A DNA stretch of 64,000 nt from Biomphalaria glabrata (GCF_947242115.1 NC_074717.1:39514701-39578700); one strand, 5' to 3'; positions 11,331 through 24,474 are shown, counted from the stretch's first letter. Notes: generated from the sequence alone by a model not told the origin. Translations and numbers: made by a program.

Positions 11331-11844
11331 CATGGCCAGTGAAAAAACAAGATTACAAAGAGAGTTTGTGTTACACAAACTCAGAGGCGGCCCCCGTCGA
11401 AGTCGGATCCCTGTCGGATCTGCATATTCGCAAATAACATTCAAGAGGTGATTTAATTTTGATGGTCAAAAGTAATAATGTTTCAAAGATTCATTTGCCG
11501 TAAATTTAAATTTAAATTATATAAAAAATTTTAGATAGTTTTAGTAGGCCTATATTAAAACATTGCAATATTGATCAAAACGTTTGGAAATGAAAATTTA
11601 CACTTTTTTTTTTACACTTTAAGTTTAGAAATTGAAATTCTACATCTTAATCTAGTCTATTTTAGTCTAAACTAGATCTAGAAATTCTAGATCTAGACTC
11701 TAAAATAATTTTATAGAATATAAATCCAGATCTAGATATAGCCTACTGTAATAAAAATCTAGATCTAGTTTAAAAAATCTAGATTAGATCTAAATCAAGA
11801 TATTCCTTTTTAAAACGCGAGTTACATAACGAGGCTTAATAAAC
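11326..11844. other. AT-rich spacer rich in CTAGATCTAG-type words
   Basis: No gene. Between about 11650 and 11795 the palindromic word AGATCTAG and close variants recur many times in several orientations. Confidence 0.5.
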
Positions 11845-12320
11845 ATTACTATACCGAGTTCTTTTTTCATTTCATTTGAAGAATTAATTCCATATAACGT
11901 CAGAGGGAAAAAAAAACACTACGTCACACGGCCTAGCTAGACTAAAAATCGCCTTCATCTATAAGAGCCATTTATCGAGTGTTCATAGACATTGGTGCAC
12001 CGAGTGCGTTCTTTTAGCATTTCTTTTAAAGAATTCATTCCATATGACGTCAAAGGAAAAAAAAACACTACGTCACACGGCCTAGCTAGAATAAAAATCG
12101 CCTTCATCATTACGAGCCATTTATCGAGTGTTCATAGACATTGGTGCACCGAGTGCGTTCTTTTAACATTACATTTAAAGAGTCCAAAGAGTCAAAGAAA
12201 AAAAAATCCATTACCTCACAATAGGCTAGTACCGGTACCCTAAAAAATGTCTTTATTTACACGAGATATTTGACGAGGGTTCATATAGATTGGTGCACTG
12301 AGTTCTAATAGAATTTATTT
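11845..12320. repeat. Tandem repeat, about 148-bp unit, about 3 copies
   Basis: The phrase GCACCGAGTGCGTTCTTTTA recurs 149 bases apart (about 11997 and 12146). A diverged copy is near 12293 and a partial one near 11853. Units share ACACTACGTCACACGG and GCCATTTATCGAGTG. Confidence 0.85.
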
Positions 12321-14210
12321 AAAGAGGATCAAAGCCGCATTGTTTTTGCGTTTTGTCTGTCAGTCGGTCTGTCCGTCATCTTGATATAAAAAAAACAACT
12401 AAAAGTTATTAAAAATTGATTAACCTTTATTTTACGTTTCAAAACATCGCAATAATTTTTAGGTATGAACACAATTGAAAAGATTATATAATAGATTGTT
12501 CCGGATGTTTGTATAAATAATAAAAGAAAAAGAGAATTTCAGATAAATGAAATACCGTTAATTAAATTTTTTGGATGGTCTCGTATAAAAATTAGATGTA
12601 CCACAGCCATGTGGAGAGATTTTCATACCTTACTTTGGAGTTTGGATTCTGTTTTCCTTAAAAATCGGAACATAATATTAACGATAATTAGATTTTTACA
12701 TGTTTTAGGTAGAAAGTTAAATGTACTGTAAGAGAGTAGTGAGTTAAAATATTTTTCATAAAAATCCGTAAAAACATTATTTCGTAAATGAGAAGATTAT
12801 TTGTTTATTAATTAGAAGAGGGAGTTCAAACAATTATTTGGCGTTAGTAGATTTTTAAATTAATTCGGAAATTTCTGGCGACGATTTGTAAGAAACAAAA
12901 TCCGGAACTTTCTTTATCGATTACAAAACTTCTATGTTATGTTTTAGAAAGAAAATTAAATGTCTAAAAAGTAATTTTCAGTAATCAATTCTAGTAAATT
13001 ACTTTTTTTTAAAGCCCTGAACAACATATTGTCGATATTTTTAAAATTTGTTTAAAGATGAAAATACGGAACAATTTGATATTGATAACCAAATTATAGT
13101 GACGCATTGTCAAATAATATAAGTGTAATATTAGTAAATTATGCGATTTCAAACAATCATTAGGCATAATTCATGTTTTATAAAACAATATCCGGAACAT
13201 TTTTACACTTAATGAAATATAAGTCAGTATAGAGATTTTGATTTAGCATTAATATGCTATTTACATAAAAAAAGGAACAACATATTATTGATAATGTGTT
13301 TTTGCAACGTTTAAGAATGGAAATTGAATGTAATATAAATTAGAAGAGCAAACAAACATTTGTTGGGGTTGATTAGTTTTGCAAAAAAAAAAAAAAATCC
13401 GGAACAATCAATTTTCAGATACTTAAAACTATTGAGATGTTACGGGAGGAACATTAAAGGGTAAATCAGATTTTCAATAGCTTTTAGAGTTCTAGTTTTT
13501 TTAATCTAATCGTGACGGACAGACCGACCAACAGACAAAACGCACAAAAATAATATTCTTTTATTCGGATAGGGGCACTAAACAAAAAATAAATAAAATC
13601 TGATTTTTTAAAAAAGTTTAAGGAATTGGTTTAGCACCTGATCATGTTGCGACGTTACGCTACTGCACGAAAATCGCTGCATAAAAAGTCCATTTTAAAA
13701 AATGTGCGTGATATTTACATACAAAGTGCATTATTAGCCTTTATAAACAAACAGAAATGTTTTCTTTTAATTTTAGCAGCTAGTTGACTAGAAACAACAT
13801 CTTTAACTATTATTTATATTTGTTGTAAACATTTCCTGTACATTTTAAAAAATATATTTGACTTTGTGATACTGAAAATACACAAAAGTTGTCCATCTTT
13901 GTTAGCATATTTTAACATTGCCTCCCTTACATTTACTTAATTGTTTTAGAATTGGTGTATTTTTATGAAAAAATCGCTTGCATAATTAATTTTATAAATT
14001 AAACGGTTTGATTTTAGAAAACCAAAAGTAGCCGTTGCACCTAAACTTTCAAGCCGCATTTAATGATGAAATAATATTTTTCATATCTCTTCTAGTTTTC
14101 GAGATCTGAGTGTGACAGACGGACAGACGGACATTTTGCACAAACCTAATAGCGGCTTTTTTTTTCCCTTACGGGGGCCGCTAAAAAGAACGGTAGCACC
14201 CCTCTCTCTC
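12321..14210. repeat. AT-rich region with an inverted repeat pair
   Basis: No gene. 12336-12385 and 13507-13556 are inverted copies of about 50 bp around GTCTGTC/GACAGAC words and GCGTTTTGTCTG. A third GACAGACGGACAG-containing piece is at 14115-14135, followed by a GGGGGCCGCTAAAAA motif. The 1.1 kb between the arms is AT-rich with several scattered TCCGGAAC-like words. Confidence 0.5.
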
Positions 14211-14829
14211 CCCCCCTCTCAATTCGATAAAGTTCCCTGTTACAGTTTGGCTTCCTTACAAGTCACAATAGTACCACCACGTGACTTAGCACTGGATTAT
14301 AATCCGGGCTTTCCCCGTCACGCATTAACCCTATCCAACCAATGCGTGCTATTTAGCCCCTGAGTTAAAGGAAGTAAATTACTAAGACAGAGATCTGAAT
14401 TCCCGAATGTGCTTGAATCAAACACTCAATGACACACACACACATATTTACACACACAAACACACCAAGAGACACTTGTAAGACGGACGTGTGGTTTAAG
14501 CTCAAGTAAGTATCATGCTGTGTCTTGTTCTAGACTATTGTGTCGTTATTTAACACTACCTATTACGAATAATGTATTCACCAATAGGCCAACTAGCTAA
14601 CCACTTATCTTAATTCTTATTCATAACTTACATAAGATGTTACTGATAGAGCGGTTAAGATTGGATTTGTGAAAAACCCATGGATCACAATGTTAGCAGT
14701 AACGTAGCAAGGTACTTGTGGACCCGGGTTTAAGAATATAGTAGGTTAAGTGTGATATTAATATAAACCAAATCGAGTCATTTACAAAAAGACATTCCAA
14801 TGAAGGTACTACTTTTTAGAAGCTTTAGT
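14211..14829. other. Spacer, nothing recognised
   Basis: No gene, repeat family or RNA recognised. It has a CA-rich stretch at 14428-14466. Confidence 0.4.
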
Positions 14830-14945
14830 AAGGCCACGGAGATCTAACTTGATAGTTAATATGCATGACTAAATGCATGACGCGTAGGACGTAATCATCT
14901 TCTTTTTTTGAAGTAACGTCTGTATTATATAAGATAAGATGATGC
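14830..14945 (+). mobile_element. LINE 3' end (GATAA-tail family)
   Basis: Contains TGCATGAC, GTAGGACGTAATCATCTTC, GAAGTAACGTCTG and ends TATAAGATAAGATGATG. This tail recurs at 24475-24790 (-), 24955-25095, 46830-47035, 50880-51440, 53455-53575 and 63150-63345, and is fused to RT-like coding sequence in the 50590 copy. Confidence 0.8.
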
Positions 14946-14950
14946 TAATT

Positions 14951-15463
14951 CAGTGACGTAGCTAGGGATTTGGGAGGTTCGGTGGGAGGTTGACCTTTAT
15001 AGGGGCCCCTGAAATTTGACAATTGATATCATGACATGAGATAATATATTTATAAATATATGTCTTTATTCCAATTGGTACAGCATATAAGTCAAATAAA
15101 CAAAACATAATTATTAAGACTCTTTTATTGAATAATACCGGGTAATACCGTTGTCTATTGGCGAGATAATGCACAAGTGACAAATCTCAATTCGCCTCAC
15201 GTCGAGCTTTCTGTGCAGTAAAGGCAAATATAACATCATCTAGATCAATGCTGGCTAGTATATTTGACCTCACGTGAAAAGCAAGATTACATGGCAGTGG
15301 CGTAGGGGCCCTGGGAATTTACCCACCCCTTCCCTAGCTTCGCCTCTGTGAAAATTCGATGTATTCCCCCCCCCCCCTTTTTTTTTTCAAGGGCTATTTT
15401 TGGGACTCAATAGTAACGAGCCCGGGGCTATGAACCCCTACGCGCGATATTTGCTATGCCACT
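14951..15463. mobile_element. MITE cluster with GGCGTAG ends
   Basis: CAGTGACGTAGCTAGGG at 14951 resembles the left end of the well-defined MITE at 22829. A second left-type end, CAGTGGCGTAGGGG, starts near 15297 and a right-type end GCTATGCCACTAG closes at 15463. It is probably two overlapping or nested copies. No clean duplication was found, so the borders are approximate. Confidence 0.45.
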
Positions 15464-16295
15464 AGTTATAAGTGGATCTATTCAGAATTAGGCCTTCTCC
15501 AATTAATCTCATTTCTACATCATCTAATAATTTGATTTTAATAAACTATCTCGGCTTATAAATACTGAAAAAAAAAAAAAAGAAAAAATCTCAATAATGA
15601 AAAAATAATGGCTTCGGCCAGTGCCATATTTGAAGAGGCCCTAAGCTGTTTTAAATTTTGGGCCCTTTTGGGACCTTTATGAGTCCATAAATTATATATT
15701 ATTTCTGTACTATATATTTGTGCTAAATATTTCTTTGGGGCCCTATAAGCTTGTGCTGCCTATAGGTAAAATCCAGCCCTGACCTCGGTCAATAAAGTGT
15801 TTTTCTTCGCCCTAACTTGGAGGGTAGATAGGACACATGTCCTGTCCATGTAAAAAGTAACCAAAAAAAAAAACACACTTTTATTCGAAGTGTAATTCTA
15901 TAAATTCGTTTGGACCAGTCATGTAACTAAATTTGTAATCGATCTACACCAACACCAATAAAATCTGTGCGATTAGAAATATTTTTATCAGCGTCCAAAC
16001 ACCTGTCCTGAAAATGTTTCGTTTGTAAAAATGTTTTATATGTTTCGGATGTTCCTTCAGAGTTGAAGATAATTTACTTCCTAGTCCAAAACTTTCCGCA
16101 GGACGACTGGGGATGGGAACTGGCAGGGTTTGAATCCGGGACCAGTCTGAACGACAGTTCGATACTTATTTAGAGTCTAGAGTAGACTTACTTATAGATT
16201 CGTTTGCTTGTATACAAACCTTCAATTCTTTTGTTTTGTGCGACCTTATTTGGTCTGTTACGTAGCCTCTAACCCGCTCATTTATTTGTCTTTTT
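15464..16295. other. Spacer with a short MITE-like element
   Basis: No gene. About 15620-15781 has partly inverted ends (CAGTGCCATATTTG and the complement of CAGGGCTGGATTTT) and could be another small hAT-like MITE. The rest shows nothing I recognise. Confidence 0.35.
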
Positions 16296-16695
16296 CCTCT
16301 ACTTCCCTCCTCATTTTTTCTTGTTCCTTTTTGTCTCTATTTCCCTCCTCATTTTTTCTGTTCCTTTATGTCTCTACTTCCCTCCTCATTTTTTCTGTTC
16401 CCTTTTGTCTCTACTTCCCTCCTCATTTTTACTGTTCCCTTTAGTCTCTACTTCCCTCCTCATTTTTACTGTTCCCTTTTGTCTCTAATTCAGTCCTCAT
16501 TTTTACTGTTCCCTTTTGTCTCTACTTCCCACCTCATTTTTACTGTTCCCTTTAGTCTCTACTTCCCTCCTCATTTTTACTGTTCCCTTTTGTCTCTACT
16601 TCCCTCCTCATTTTTACTGTTCCCTTTTGTCTCTACTTCCCTCCTCATTTTTACTGTTCCTTTTTGTCTCTACTTCCCTCCTCATTTTTACTGTT
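16296..16695. repeat. Minisatellite, 37-bp unit, about 11 copies, just upstream of gene A
   Basis: The unit contains CTTCCCTCCTCATTTTTACT and GTTCCCTTTTGTCTCT; matching positions 16451, 16488, 16525 and 16562 give a 37-bp period. It is pyrimidine-rich and lies about 120 bp before the gene A start codon, probably in a 5' UTR intron, where a long pyrimidine stretch would sit near the acceptor. Confidence 0.93.
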
Positions 16696-16812
16696 TCTGT
16701 TCAGTTAATTATTCTCTCCCCCTCCCCCAATCAATTGTTTTTCTTTGACACTTTGAAAAAAAAAACTTATTTGAGTAATGGGGTAACTTTAATCTGTATT
16801 TTTTCTGACAGC

Positions 16813-19800
16813 ATGGACACAACTCTCCACATTTTGCTGTTCATTTATTTCTGTGTCTACACCTTGGCCCACTCCAGAGATTCAAATGTCAACAAGATGT
16901 CTGTGAAGAAAGGACCTTTCAAAGTGGCGGACAGTGGCCAAGCAATTAACTGTGGTAAGAAAATCTCATTCAGCTATACAAGTGTCTAGATTCTAATAAA
17001 TAAGTCTAAAGTATCAACGAATAATTAATATACCGAACTAAAGTAATGCTGTTACACTTCCGTATACAATAATAATATAAATAATAATAATAATTGTAAT
17101 AATAGCGTTTATGGAAGTTATCCAAAATAACTATATACCCCATTGTTATATCAACCGAGGGGATAATAACAACTGACCTCACAGACACCTTCAAGGCCCT
17201 TAACATTCCTAGGAACATCTTCGTTGCCTGTCAGAGGGCGGTACTGCTGCAGACCTGCCACATCACCAGAAAATTCCTCAGTGAAAACTGTTAAAGGGAC
17301 TACGATGAATTTTGTTTCTCTTTAGCGAAACTCGACCCTGGCAGCGCCAGAGAATGACTACTCGTTCATTTCTAACATAATAATAATAATAATAAAATGA
17401 TAATAAGTATAGTAATAATAACAATGACTTAGATTTTGAAGATGAGTTTCACATAACAAAGAAGTCACAGTTGCGACTTACATATTTTGTCATATCGATG
17501 CAGACTAAGTCGTTGCCCGCCTTCTGCTGCTATCTTCGGCTAAAAGGCTGGGGGGGGGGGGGGGGAGTTGCCGATTCCTATCCTGAGGTGAGCTTCAAAG
17601 TTAAATGGATAATCCGTTGTTATATATTATTATATCTATAACTAACTTAAACGAAAAGTATTAAGTTATAACATATTTTCTTTAGCAGCTAAAATTTGTC
17701 ATTATCTTCACAGGAGTCAATCCTATAAATGTCACATGGACCCCAAAAGATCTGGTGTCATCTGGAGAAGTCACTATATTTGTTAATTACCCACTGCGTA
17801 AGTTAAAAATACACCCATCTGTTTATAAGTACTAGATATATAATTAACATTACATTATTGCTCATTAGATCGTAAAATCTTCATTTACTGAGCTGATTTG
17901 TAGTGACGCCAAGTAGGTAACAATAACAAGTACATATTTAGTTCAGTTAAATATAATGATCTTCTCTGTTCTTTCAGTAATCACAAAGGCCCATTTTGAA
18001 AATGGACAAAATGTCGTAGCCTTGTGCCTAGCTCTAAGTTAATCCTAAACTTTTTACAGACAACTGTCATACCACTTCCTTAAAGTGTTGCGTCAGTTTG
18101 TGTACTATAAACAACTTCTTGGTTTCGAGATTAATACTAGCTACACAAAATAGTGCCAGGACCCTCTAGGCTTGTATTTCTTCTTAAAAATAATACACGA
18201 CTATCTTACAATACTCTTGAGATCCACTTATAGTCATGGGTCCTTTTGTTCAGATTAGAGAGTAAACATTTCCCTTAATTTGCTTAGTAAAATGGTGGCT
18301 GAACTACTTCTGTCACGATGGCGTTATGAATAGATCAACAAGACATTTTAGAAAAAAGAAATTTAATTACTTTCACCAATGTTATGGAGTCTGTGTGTAT
18401 GTGTTTCCAAAGTCATTATGAAGAAAGAGAGTTAGTTTTGTAGAATGATACAAGATAATTGGCGCTATCGTAAGCTGTGCTAAGTACGCCAGACGACTCC
18501 AGGATGCCTGAGTGTAAAGACGTTTGTTATAGAGAGTTAGATTTTTTAAAATATCAGTTTAATTTATTTCATCTTAAGTTGAATTTGTAAGAAAAGTTAA
18601 ATTTAATTTTGTTCATGAAGAAATTATTCAAGTTATTTTAAGTTTTATAATATGCCTACAACTGTTTAGTTGTCTATCAGTAGTATGGTGCTAGAAGTCA
18701 ACGACCCTCAACAAAAACAAACAATAACTGAAGACTACAAGACCCAAAAAAAAAAAAAAGAAATTATTTGAAAAACAAACATTCTGTTTTCAGCTCATGA
18801 CCTTGACAGTGGGTTTTTCAATGCGAGCCTGTTCTTCCACGGAGATAGTCTGCCATTCTTAGGCTATGCAGATAATTATAACTGTGATTTGCTCAAGAAA
18901 TATATTCCAATGTGTCCAGTGCCAAAAGGAGGTAAGTAATGGTGCAATTTTTTGTTTGTGTTACAATAGAGAGATGTGTAAAGGCATGTGAGCTTACGCT
19001 ACAATTAATAGGCCTAAGGTTTTGTGAGCTCCAGCTTGTTTGTCATGTCTGTTGCGTAAGGAGGATTCAGCCCCCGACGCCTCAGCGTGGCGCCTCTGTG
19101 GAAACGTCTAGTAGAGGAACTAGATAGCTAAGAATGGGAAGCGAACAAGGTCTCTTTCGGGCAACCTTGGGTGAGCTTTTTTTATCACTCGGGGTGGGGA
19201 TGGAACAAATAGACCGATGACCCAGTCCAAAAAGTTAGCCATGCCGTTCCACGAAGGGGGCCGTCATAGGAGAGCAATAGGAGTAGCGGTCCTGCCAAGA
19301 AATTGTGACGGTTACAGCATAGGAATACCTGGCTAATTCCACATTGTAAGCGCTGCCCTAGGTTGCTTAAAGCCAGCAGGTCTGTGGTCGATACTGTTGT
19401 GAACCCTCAAACAGGATTAGGAGTGAAGAGCTCTCCGTCGCTGGATAAAAGCCTTTCCAACGATCAATCGGGATGATGGCACCGATTCCTTACTGGACTT
19501 TACCGAAGGTTACGTAAATCAGAAGGGTCCAACATTTCTCGCCCTTGGGGTCATAATCATTTCAGTCATGGGTAGAATTACCGAAAAAGAAAAAGTCGAG
19601 TCGGCTAGATTACGCTCTCTGGGCGAAGGTTTCGAGAGACCCGATAACACCGCGGATATGACCCGCAGGCCGTGGTTTGCGCATCATTTTTTGTAGATCT
19701 ATTATCTCGTTTGGTAACTGACTACTAGGGCTACGCTACAAGGGAAGTCCATGTGAAAATAGGTTAGCAATAAACACAACAAAAACACAACAACAGTTCA

Positions 19801-22339
19801 GCCCAAACAGGCAAGTCCTATACCACTTCCTTAAAGTGGTGCGTCATCAGTTTCTGTACTACAAACAACTTCTTGGTTTCAAGATTAATATATTAATACT
19901 AGCTACTAGTGTTGTACTTTTACATTACATAGATAGACAGAACCTACAACCCTGTCAAAATCCACACGCGTGATATAGTGAAATAAAAATGGTGGATATC
20001 GCCGATGTACTCTGCTATAGGCCTCCTGCTAAGCCCGGGTTTCTTAAGCTACGAGACACTAGAAATAGATGTGATTGTAATATATATATCTGCTTGGACC
20101 TCTCCCAAACAGACCAACTGTTCAGTCAGCAGTACGGTGAAGGGAGCTTTGCTTTTGTTATGATAGTGTATTTAGAGCCTCGACTCAACTACCTCGAAAA
20201 TTTCAAATGGTCACTTTATACACGTTTTTTTTTATACTTTACCTTTACCTATCCCTTGGACCGTTGTGACGCCAAGCAAGATTCGTCGACTGTCTTTCTC
20301 CATTCCTCTCTTGTCTTTTGCCTTAGTTAGAACCTCTTTCAATGGCAGACCCGTCCTTCCATCGCTTTCTCTGTATGCCTCTTCTTCTTTTTCCTGGTAC
20401 TGTTCCCCGAAGGAAGGTCTTTGCGAGCTCCGTAGATCCTGTGATATGGCCATAGATTTTTATTTTGCGTATTTTACGATAGTTAGCAGGTCATCATGGG
20501 GTCAAGTCGCTGAAGTAACCCTGTCTATGATCTCTTGTTTGTAATGCGGTCTTTTTTTAACCCTTAAGGCGCGTGTGGTAGTTTAGCCTCCATTGTTTAT
20601 GCACTCATTGTATAACAGCTCATCCCTTTAAGGGTTAAAGACTCATTGCTAAAATATCTCGGCGTGTAAAGATCTTGTTCTTCGTTTCAGTAATTATAAG
20701 TCTAGTTATTGACAAGACGCATGTACATAAATTAATGTTCCTTTCTGTTGATACCCGCTTTGCGCATACGTTTAAATCTGGCTACACATCAACTCTTTGA
20801 TCACTCTAGAGGGCCTCAACATTCCTATGTTCCTGAATTGCTATTAATTATATTACTAAGATTATGTTTAATGTTTAAAACCTTTTTTTTTTCGAAATGA
20901 CATTGTCTTTAATTTAACAACATTGGGAGTTATCTGACACGATAGAGATAGTTGAATTACTGAAAAGCTTCTAAAGGTGGTGGATGATTCGTAAAAAGTG
21001 TGAGAAAAAAAAATCTTTAATTTGATATACACATTTCCATGGTTACTTTTCTTAAACATTAATTATGTAGACTCATTTAGTTTTAGCATCATAAATGTGA
21101 TGTGCAGACAGTTGAATGGAAACTATTCATGTTACTGATTTTTGTTTTTAAATGTTTCTTTTTAGTTTCGTATCCTTTCTCGAAGACCATCACTAACCTA
21201 CATATTTTAACAAGCTATCCAGTAAGTCAGTCATTATTTTTTTCATATCACTTAGCAAGTAAACACATAACATTCTAGTGAGTACGTCAAAGTAAGAAGT
21301 AGTTTTAAATGTTTAAAAATGGATTAATATCTTAACTTACTGGTATAGATTTCTAGCTAGTGTCAGGACATAGAAACTAATTACCGTAGTGACAAATTGA
21401 CGCCCAGTGGTGTTTCTGTGAACGCAACATAGGTTTATTAACATGAAATTAAAATTTAAGAAATTCAAATGTACTCTGTAAAATAGTAATATGAAGTGGT
21501 TCACAGAGATAAACAAAAACAATTACAAAAACAATGTCTACTTGATTAGAGAACAGAATAAGACATAAAATCCTTATACTCCACTTAACATCATCCAAAC
21601 ATGTGTTATTATTGATGTAGTGGCTCAATGATCTTCTGGAAGTATACGGCTGTACAAGTCTCAACTCATCAACTGCCTCTCAAGCTACAATCTCTAGTTC
21701 CTCACGTATGACTCATACCATCTCTCTCTATCTTCTTGACGATACCGTCATAGTAAACATACAGGGTTTCAAGCCACGCTGACACTGGCCCCACTAAAAG
21801 TGGATATATGACAAAGGTTTTTCAACAGCAACAAAATTTGATATTAGACCAGACAGTATTCAAGTCGACAACATGGCCGCATCGCCTCATCTTACACGTT
21901 ACAGAGGCTACTTGCCGTCTATATACTCATTACACACTGGTCATTCTCGAACATCAAAACATTGAGGAGTCATTCACAACAGAGGTCATTTGGAGTCATC
22001 CAGACAAACAGTCGTAATAAACATACTAAAAAATTATGAAGATACTGAGAGTTAGGTAAGGTCTGCACCCACCATCTATTGAAGTCGGCCTTTTATATTT
22101 TCAGATATTTCTTGCCCCTTCTCTCAGCACGTGTTTGTAGCTCATCATATTTTTTTTTCTTACACTCTTGTGTCTGTCGTTTAAAACTTGTACATTACAA
22201 ACTGAATTTATATTCCGCCCAACAGGGAACATACGACGCCATCTTGCAGGCATGGAACTCCAAACAGGAGGAGATGTTTTGTGTCAACATAACCATTACA
22301 GTGCTAGAAGAAACCCTGCAAGAAGACGATTTTTTTTAG
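16813..22339 (+). CDS. Gene A: secreted GM2-activator-like ML-domain protein (177 aa)
   Basis: Five coding exons: 16813-16954, 17714-17797, 18794-18931, 21166-21221, 22226-22339 (stop TAG). All introns are GT-AG, phases 1,1,1,0. Residues 1-21 form a signal peptide (hydrophobic core LLFIYFCVYTLA). The mature part has the ML layout of the ganglioside GM2 activator: DSGQAINC (C47), PINVTWTPKDL (51-61), NCDLLKKYIPMCPVPKG (C106, C116), and EEMFCVNITITV (C159). In this family the first and last Cys pair and the middle two pair. Sequons are N53, N85 and N161. The likely role is binding and presenting lipid in lysosome or outside the cell (family inference). An AG one base before the ATG suggests a non-coding first exon upstream. 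ATTAAA at 22440 is a possible poly(A) signal. It is first of three tandem paralogues. NPC2-like is the alternative name within the same superfamily. Confidence 0.85.
17150..17390 (+). mobile_element. Possible LINE fragment in gene A intron 1
   Basis: Translated text such as FKALNIPRNIFVACQRAV and LLQTCHITRKFL resembles tails of LINE-encoded proteins. It is short and broken. A related phrase (GLNIPMFLN) is near 20813. Confidence 0.35.
18060..18150 (+). repeat. Dispersed repeat in gene A intron 2 (mate at 19812-19915)
   Basis: CCACTTCCTTAAAGTG, CAACTTCTTGGTTTC and AGATTAATACTAGCTA are shared with 19812-19915 in intron 3, same orientation. No coding content. Confidence 0.75.
18950..19690. other. 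GC-richer segment in gene A intron 3, unidentified
   Basis: About 700 bp with base use unlike the AT-rich surroundings and no long open frame. The composition suggests an inserted element, perhaps a LINE 5' region, but I recognise no protein motif or ends. Confidence 0.3.
19812..19915 (+). repeat. Dispersed repeat in gene A intron 3
   Basis: Second copy of the repeat at 18060-18150, with small insertions. Confidence 0.75.
20232..20545 (-). mobile_element. LINE ORF2 C-terminal fragment in gene A intron 3
   Basis: The - strand reads like the tail family at 10317: it keeps AKTF, a GTVP-like word, a KRRRG-like basic run and, further upstream, GPHDDLLTI. It is broken. Confidence 0.65.
20557..20638. 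mobile_element. Short MITE with TTAA ends (piggyBac-like)
   Basis: TTAACCCTTAAGGCGCG at the left is inverted against CCCTTTAAGGGTTAA at the right. TTAA at both borders fits piggyBac-type target duplication. 82 bp, non-coding. A relative is at 46625-46733. Confidence 0.65.
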
Positions 22340-22828
22340 TTCAAAGACAACTATTAGTGTGAAAGATACTTAATGTACATGAGATTTTTCTATTTATTTT
22401 TTATTTCATGTTTATAATATTATTGATTTTTAGTCGTTTATTAAAACGTTGTTTTGGATATAATATTGTGTCAAAGTTTAGAAATTTGAGCGTCTTTTTT
22501 TTTTAAATTTACATACATTCCTTTTTTTTTAAAAAAAAAAGAGTTCTACATTCCTAATAGCATTTATTTTGTTATATGGTTATGACGTTAATGTACTCTT
22601 TATTTAGAAACTCCGCTAAACCAATGGTTTTCGTGGCTAATTGATGCGTCACAATTGTAGAGAGTTATTATATAAGATTAAATTTGTCCTAGCATACGGA
22701 ACACAAATGTGCTTGTATCCTTGTAGGCCTATAAATATTCTATATGCTGTGTGCTTTTTTTTTTGTATTTGTAAGTTAGTGATAACGATTTATGTATTAT
22801 TGCCACGTGACATTGTCGTCTTCTGTCC
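22340..22828. other. 3' UTR of gene A and spacer
   Basis: AT-rich, with ATTAAA at 22440-22445 as a possible poly(A) signal. Nothing else recognised. Confidence 0.45.
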
Positions 22829-23132
22829 CAGGGGCGTAGCAAGGGATTTGGGGGCCCGGGGGGGGGGGCTCGACCTCTTTAAGTGTCCCTGCATTTTGAC
22901 ATTCGACATCATGACACGAGATAATGTACTTAATAAGTATGTGTCTAATGTGTGGAATACATGCAACATTGTCACAGATTTAAATAACAACAAGAATATC
23001 AAGATAACATGGCATTGGCTTAATATTTAATGTGAAAAAAATCAGACACGACACTCAATTAGGGGACCCCTTAAGTTGGGACCCGGAAGGATTTTAAAAT
23101 TTCAGACCTCCCTGCCCCCTGCTACGCCACTG
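22829..23132. mobile_element. hAT-like MITE with perfect 8-bp duplication
   Basis: Starts CAGGGGCGTAGCAAGGG and ends CCCCTGCTACGCCACTG, inverted. TTCTGTCC at 22821-22828 is repeated exactly at 23133-23140. Non-coding; the 129-codon frame across it is incidental. Confidence 0.9.
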
Positions 23133-23140
23133 TTCTGTCC

Positions 23141-24474
23141 TGGAGTCGTTTTATTGCCGTTAGTCTAATTAATTTTGATTATACATTTGTGAAAAACTTC
23201 AAGCTTTTGGGGGGGGGGGAAGGAGGGGGTGGTCGGGGCGGAGAAAGTTAAAGTTGGAGTTTTAATGGCTTGACTTGAACAAACATCCTATTGCTAAAAC
23301 AAAACAAACCACAATGATAGTGATTTAAGTGTAAAAAGAAAAGGTTCTACATTGTACAAAGGGACAACAAGTTTATCTGTTAAATAGACTTTTATTTTGT
23401 TTATATTCACACATTGAAAACTGATATTATGGCGCCGGTGTAAATCCTTTTTTTTTTCCCGTAACGGTGTCATGAAACAAAAGGTAGCCATTAAGAATAG
23501 CCTTATATCAGCCTAGTGTATTTCTTCTATTGTAATTGGACTCAAATCGTGCTGGTATCTCTCCAGTTTAACACGCGATTCAAATAAGCCATTTCTAATT
23601 ACGTTGGTGATCTGTAATTAAATTATCGATTAATCTTGCTAGTTCACACCACAGTCTGGATATAACTAGCTGTTGTTACAATACACAAGGGACTGCCTCT
23701 TAATAAACAACTACTTGATATCTCAGAATAATGTCTTTCAGTCTTACATAGCGTCATCTCAGATATAGGATCACTGATCTGAACCTTACGACATGTAAAA
23801 TGAGAACGAAGAAGTCAAAATCAATATGTTTTTCTAATAAATATCGCCTCACTTCCAACTGTTGCGACATCAGTTTTTGCGGTATGAAACTCTTTGTTAC
23901 TAACGATTTTTCCTGTGAAATAAATATTTATTTTTCATATTAAAGTTTATTCCTTGTATAAAAATGTGATACACAATTCGAATCTATAGAGACAAAAAAA
24001 ATTGCGTTTCAATTATTACATGGTTTTAAAAATTAAAGTTTATCAATAAATGCATATACACCGGATACACCAGACATTTTTGCTATTAATAGATTGACCT
24101 CCGTTTTATGAATATCTACAATTATATTGGTCATAAAAGGTCTTGTATAATTGGTCTGCTCTGGATGTGGCAAAATATGTAAGTTACAGCTAGCGCTGCG
24201 TAGGCACAGGAAATTCTACATTCCTCTATAATCTTCGGACTCGAAGACAAGCCTTATTATTATTATTATTATTGCCGTTATTATTAGTCTTACAAGACGT
24301 TTATTTTAAATCTCATTAAATTGTAAAAAATGTTTTCTTTTGATGTTATGTTGATATTTTATGGTAACACCAAATCCAATGAATCTACTGTCTTGTTGTT
24401 GTTTTAGCTGTTGTTATTTACACGCCTGCTCAATAAAAAAATAAATAAAAACTCAGCATTTTATAGTTTGTTAT
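23141..24474. other. AT-rich spacer
   Basis: No gene. It holds homopolymer G and T runs near 23209-23240 and 23449, and an (ATT)n run at 24255-24273 that may be a SINE tail. Confidence 0.4.

Noticed and set aside
10967-11451. Frames rich in SLSL and YIYI
   Set aside because: (GA)n and (TA)n microsatellites.
16208-16812. Long Ser/Pro/Phe-rich frames in line with gene A exon 1, which might extend the protein upstream
   Set aside because: They arise from the 37-bp minisatellite. An acceptor AG and a clean signal peptide start at the 16813 ATG, as in genes B and C.
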